DNA from: Actinomycetes bacterium
GTDB lineage: Bacteria > Bacillota_I > Bacilli_A > RF39 > UBA660
Direction of reading: 5' to 3'
Length of the DNA: 6,222 bases
Assembly: GCA_021152765.1 (NCBI GenBank)
Contig: JAGKUT010000051.1
Coordinates: 1-6,222, forward strand
Of this stretch, positions 4,208-6,222 are shown piece by piece (the stretch's first letter is position 1; each line of letters opens with the position of its first letter). The notes beneath the pieces were generated by a model that was not told where the DNA came from, searched no databases, and saw only the letters and a list, made by a program, of their open reading frames with translations. The translations under genes and the position numbers were made by a program.

Positions 4208-6222
4208 CTATTTTGTTTCTAATGACTCTAATTTTACGCTTACTAATTTTGAAACACCTGATTCTTGCATTGTTATTCCGTATAGTGTATTTGCGTATTC
4301 CATCGTTTTTTTCTTATGTGTTATTATTATAAATTGTGAATTTTTTTGTAGTTTTTTTACATATTGTCCAAAGCTATCAACGTTTACTTCATCTAGTGCG
4401 GCTTCTACTTCGTCTAGTACACAGAATGGAACTGGACGAGATTTTAATATTGCGAATAATAGTGAGATAGCTGTAAATGTTTTTTCTCCTCCTGATAATA
4501 ATGAAATGTTTTTTAGTTTTTTGCCTGGTGGACATGCATCTATTTCTATTCCTGTTTCAAGTATATTTTCAGGATCTGTTAGTTTTAAAGATGCATTTCC
4601 TCCTCTAAATAATTCTTTAAATGTTTCATTAAAGTTTTTATTTATTATTTCGAATGTACGCGTGAATTCTTTAATCATTACTGAATCCATTTCTTTTATT
4701 ATATCTAGCAATGTGTTTTCTGCATTTATTAAATCTTCTCTTTGGGCTATTAAGAATTCATATCTGACACTTATTTCATCATATTGTTTTGGTGCATTTA
4801 TGTTAATCTCTCCTATTTCTTTTAGGTTTCTTTTAATTGTATTTACTTTTGTACGTGCTAAATCTTCATCTAATTCTAGTTTATATAGACTTGTAGCATG
4901 CTCGTATGTCATATTATATGTTTCATTTAATGTATTTAATAATGTATCTAGTTTTACATCTAGTCTGTTTACTTCTATTTCTAATTCTTTTAATTCTTTA
5001 TTTTTTGTATTATAAATAGCATTTTCTTTCTTTAATTGATATTCATATTGTTCTTTTTCTTCTTCTAAATCATGTTTTTCATCTTCTAGTATTCTTATAT
5101 TATTTGTTGTTTCATCTTTTTGTCTTATTGATTCATAGTATTTTTTTAATATATTTTCTTCTTCTTCTGTTAATTTTCCTTCTAGAATATTTTTTGTTCC
5201 ATTTATATCAAGTTTTACTTCTTCTAGAGTTTTATTTTGTTCTTCAAGTTGTTTTTCTTTTGCATTTACTATTTCTTCTTTTTCTATCTTTGTTTTATTT
5301 AATAGGTATAGTTCATCTTCTTGTTGTTTCAATGCATTATCTGTTTTATTAATTTCTTCTTCTAATGTTTTTATTTTTGCTTCTGTAATTTGTTTTTCTT
5401 TTATTGTATTTTCTAATTCATATTTCAATGAAATAATGTTTTGAGTAGTCTTATTATTACCACCTGTTATTGATCCTCCTACGTGTAATATTTCTCCATC
5501 AAGTGTTACTACTCTGTATCTATAGTTTAGTTTTTTACTTATTTTATTTCCTGTATCAATATTATCTACTACTATAACATTTCCTAATTGATTTTCTATT
5601 ATATTTTTATATTTTGAATCAAATCTTACTAAGTTGGAAGCGGTATTTATTACTCCATTTTCGTTTAGTATATATTTATCTTGCTCGTTTATTGTTTTTT
5701 CTTTTATTATTGATAATGGAAAGAAAGTAGCTCTTCCTAGATTATTTTCTTTTAAGTATTTAATTGCTTCTTTTGCGTCTTGTTCATTATCTACTACAAT
5801 GTTATTGGCGCTTACTCCTAGTATTGTTGTGATTGCTTTTGTATAAATCTCATCAACATCAATTAGTTTTCCAATAATGTTATGTACACCACGTAGTTTT
5901 GGATTATTTAATATATTCTTTACTGATTGTGGTAATGTATTATTATTTTCTATTGTTTCTGTTAAACTATTAATTTTTTGTTTTAAGTTTAGTTCGTTTC
6001 TAATTTCATTTGTTAGTTTCTTTTCTGAATCATTTTTATTTACTTTTGTAACTACTATTTCTTGTTCTTTATTATTTATTAATTCTATTATTTCTTTATA
6101 TGATTCTTTTAATGTTTTAATTTCTAGTTCTAATATTTTTATATCATTTTCTAATTTTAGTTGTTTTTCTTTTTCTATTTTTAGTGGTTCTACTTGGCGT
6201 TCTAATTCACTTATTATGTCAT
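4208..6222 (-). CDS. smc: SMC chromosome partition ATPase (C-terminal part, cut by the right edge)
   Basis: SMC forms the ring-shaped condensin that organises and separates bacterial chromosomes with ScpA and ScpB. The frame is open from the window edge to the TAG at 4208-4210: 670 complete codons of a protein usually near 1,180 residues. Numbering from the first visible codon (6218-6220): end of the outgoing coiled coil (1 to about 90); hinge dimerisation domain (about 92-254) with NIVVDNEQDA, GRATFFPLS and the closing VVTLDGEILHVGGSITGG; returning coiled coil (about 255-520); and the C-terminal ATPase lobe with signature LSGGEK (575-580), Walker B FCVLDE (599-604), D-loop ALDE (608-611) and switch His635 in ITHKKKTME. 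The Walker A lobe lies outside the window. An internal TTG at 5428, just after the hinge, could be mistaken for a start, but the frame continues through the hinge without a break. smc appears to end its transcript; ftsY, its usual downstream neighbour in Bacillus, is not here. Confidence 0.97.
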   Translation of the reverse strand, partial: DIISELERQVEPLKIEKEKQLKLENDIKILELEIKTLKESYKEIIELINNKEQEIVVTKVNKNDSEKKLTNEIRNELNLKQKINSLTETIENNNTLPQSVKNILNNPKLRGVHNIIGKLIDVDEIYTKAITTILGVSANNIVVDNEQDAKEAIKYLKENNLGRATFFPLSIIKEKTINEQDKYILNENGVINTASNLVRFDSKYKNIIENQLGNVIVVDNIDTGNKISKKLNYRYRVVTLDGEILHVGGSITGGNNKTTQNIISLKYELENTIKEKQITEAKIKTLEEEINKTDNALKQQEDELYLLNKTKIEKEEIVNAKEKQLEEQNKTLEEVKLDINGTKNILEGKLTEEEENILKKYYESIRQKDETTNNIRILEDEKHDLEEEKEQYEYQLKKENAIYNTKNKELKELEIEVNRLDVKLDTLLNTLNETYNMTYEHATSLYKLELDEDLARTKVNTIKRNLKEIGEININAPKQYDEISVRYEFLIAQREDLINAENTLLDIIKEMDSVMIKEFTRTFEIINKNFNETFKELFRGGNASLKLTDPENILETGIEIDACPPGKKLKNISLLSGGEKTFTAISLLFAILKSRPVPFCVLDEVEAALDEVNVDSFGQYVKKLQKNSQFIIITHKKKTMEYANTLYGITMQESGVSKLVSVKLESLETK

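Noticed and set aside
4208..5428. A separate 406-residue coiled-coil ATPase gene starting at TTG 5428
   Set aside because: The same frame continues without a stop to the right edge and encodes the SMC hinge immediately before this TTG, so it is an internal codon of smc.
4506..5846. Plus-strand open frames opposite smc (4506-5015, 5104-5352, 5634-5846)
   Set aside because: They look like hydrophobic Phe/Leu/Ser proteins only because they are the complement of Lys/Glu-rich coiled-coil codons. They have no ribosome binding sites and overlap a clear smc.

Overview
The window is a very AT-rich stretch of bacterial chromosome carrying six genes, two of them cut by the window edges. Strong GGAGG/GAGGTGG-type Shine-Dalgarno sequences, a type 2 peptide deformylase, an SMC of the Bacillota kind and a cell-wall gene (murC) point to a low-GC, wall-forming Bacillota, probably an uncultured lineage near Bacilli/RF39-like or Clostridia. 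Wall synthesis argues against a true Mollicute. All seven tryptophans in the readable genes are TGG, and no gene contains an in-frame TGA, so the standard bacterial code fits.

Layout: (1) 1-477, minus: the first 159 codons of murC, running off the left edge. (2) 478-572: a divergent intergenic region with a good promoter for the plus-strand genes. (3) 573-2079, plus: def (peptide deformylase) followed after 22 bases by a YhcC/YtqA-family radical SAM gene, very likely one transcript. (4) 2066-2091: a compact bidirectional terminator in which the radical SAM gene and the sensor kinase gene meet tail to tail, with both stop codons in or beside the hairpin loop. (5) 2076-4110, minus: a two-component operon, OmpR/PhoB-type response regulator then membrane histidine kinase, overlapping by 17 bases. 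(6) 4111-4207: promoter and ribosome binding site of the two-component operon, and the terminator of smc. (7) 4208-6222, minus: the C-terminal 670 codons of smc (hinge, returning coiled coil, C-terminal ATPase lobe), running off the right edge.

The genes cover core functions: peptidoglycan precursor synthesis, N-terminal processing of new proteins, chromosome organisation, an uncharacterised radical SAM enzyme and an environment-sensing pair of unknown signal. I see no mobile element, CRISPR array, RNA gene, phage gene or defence system, and no convincing new system. The points most worth a second look are the shared terminator with stop codons in its loop, a strand-dependent synonymous codon bias that follows the DNA strand rather than the gene, the uncharacterised radical SAM enzyme next to def, and the kinase sensor domain.
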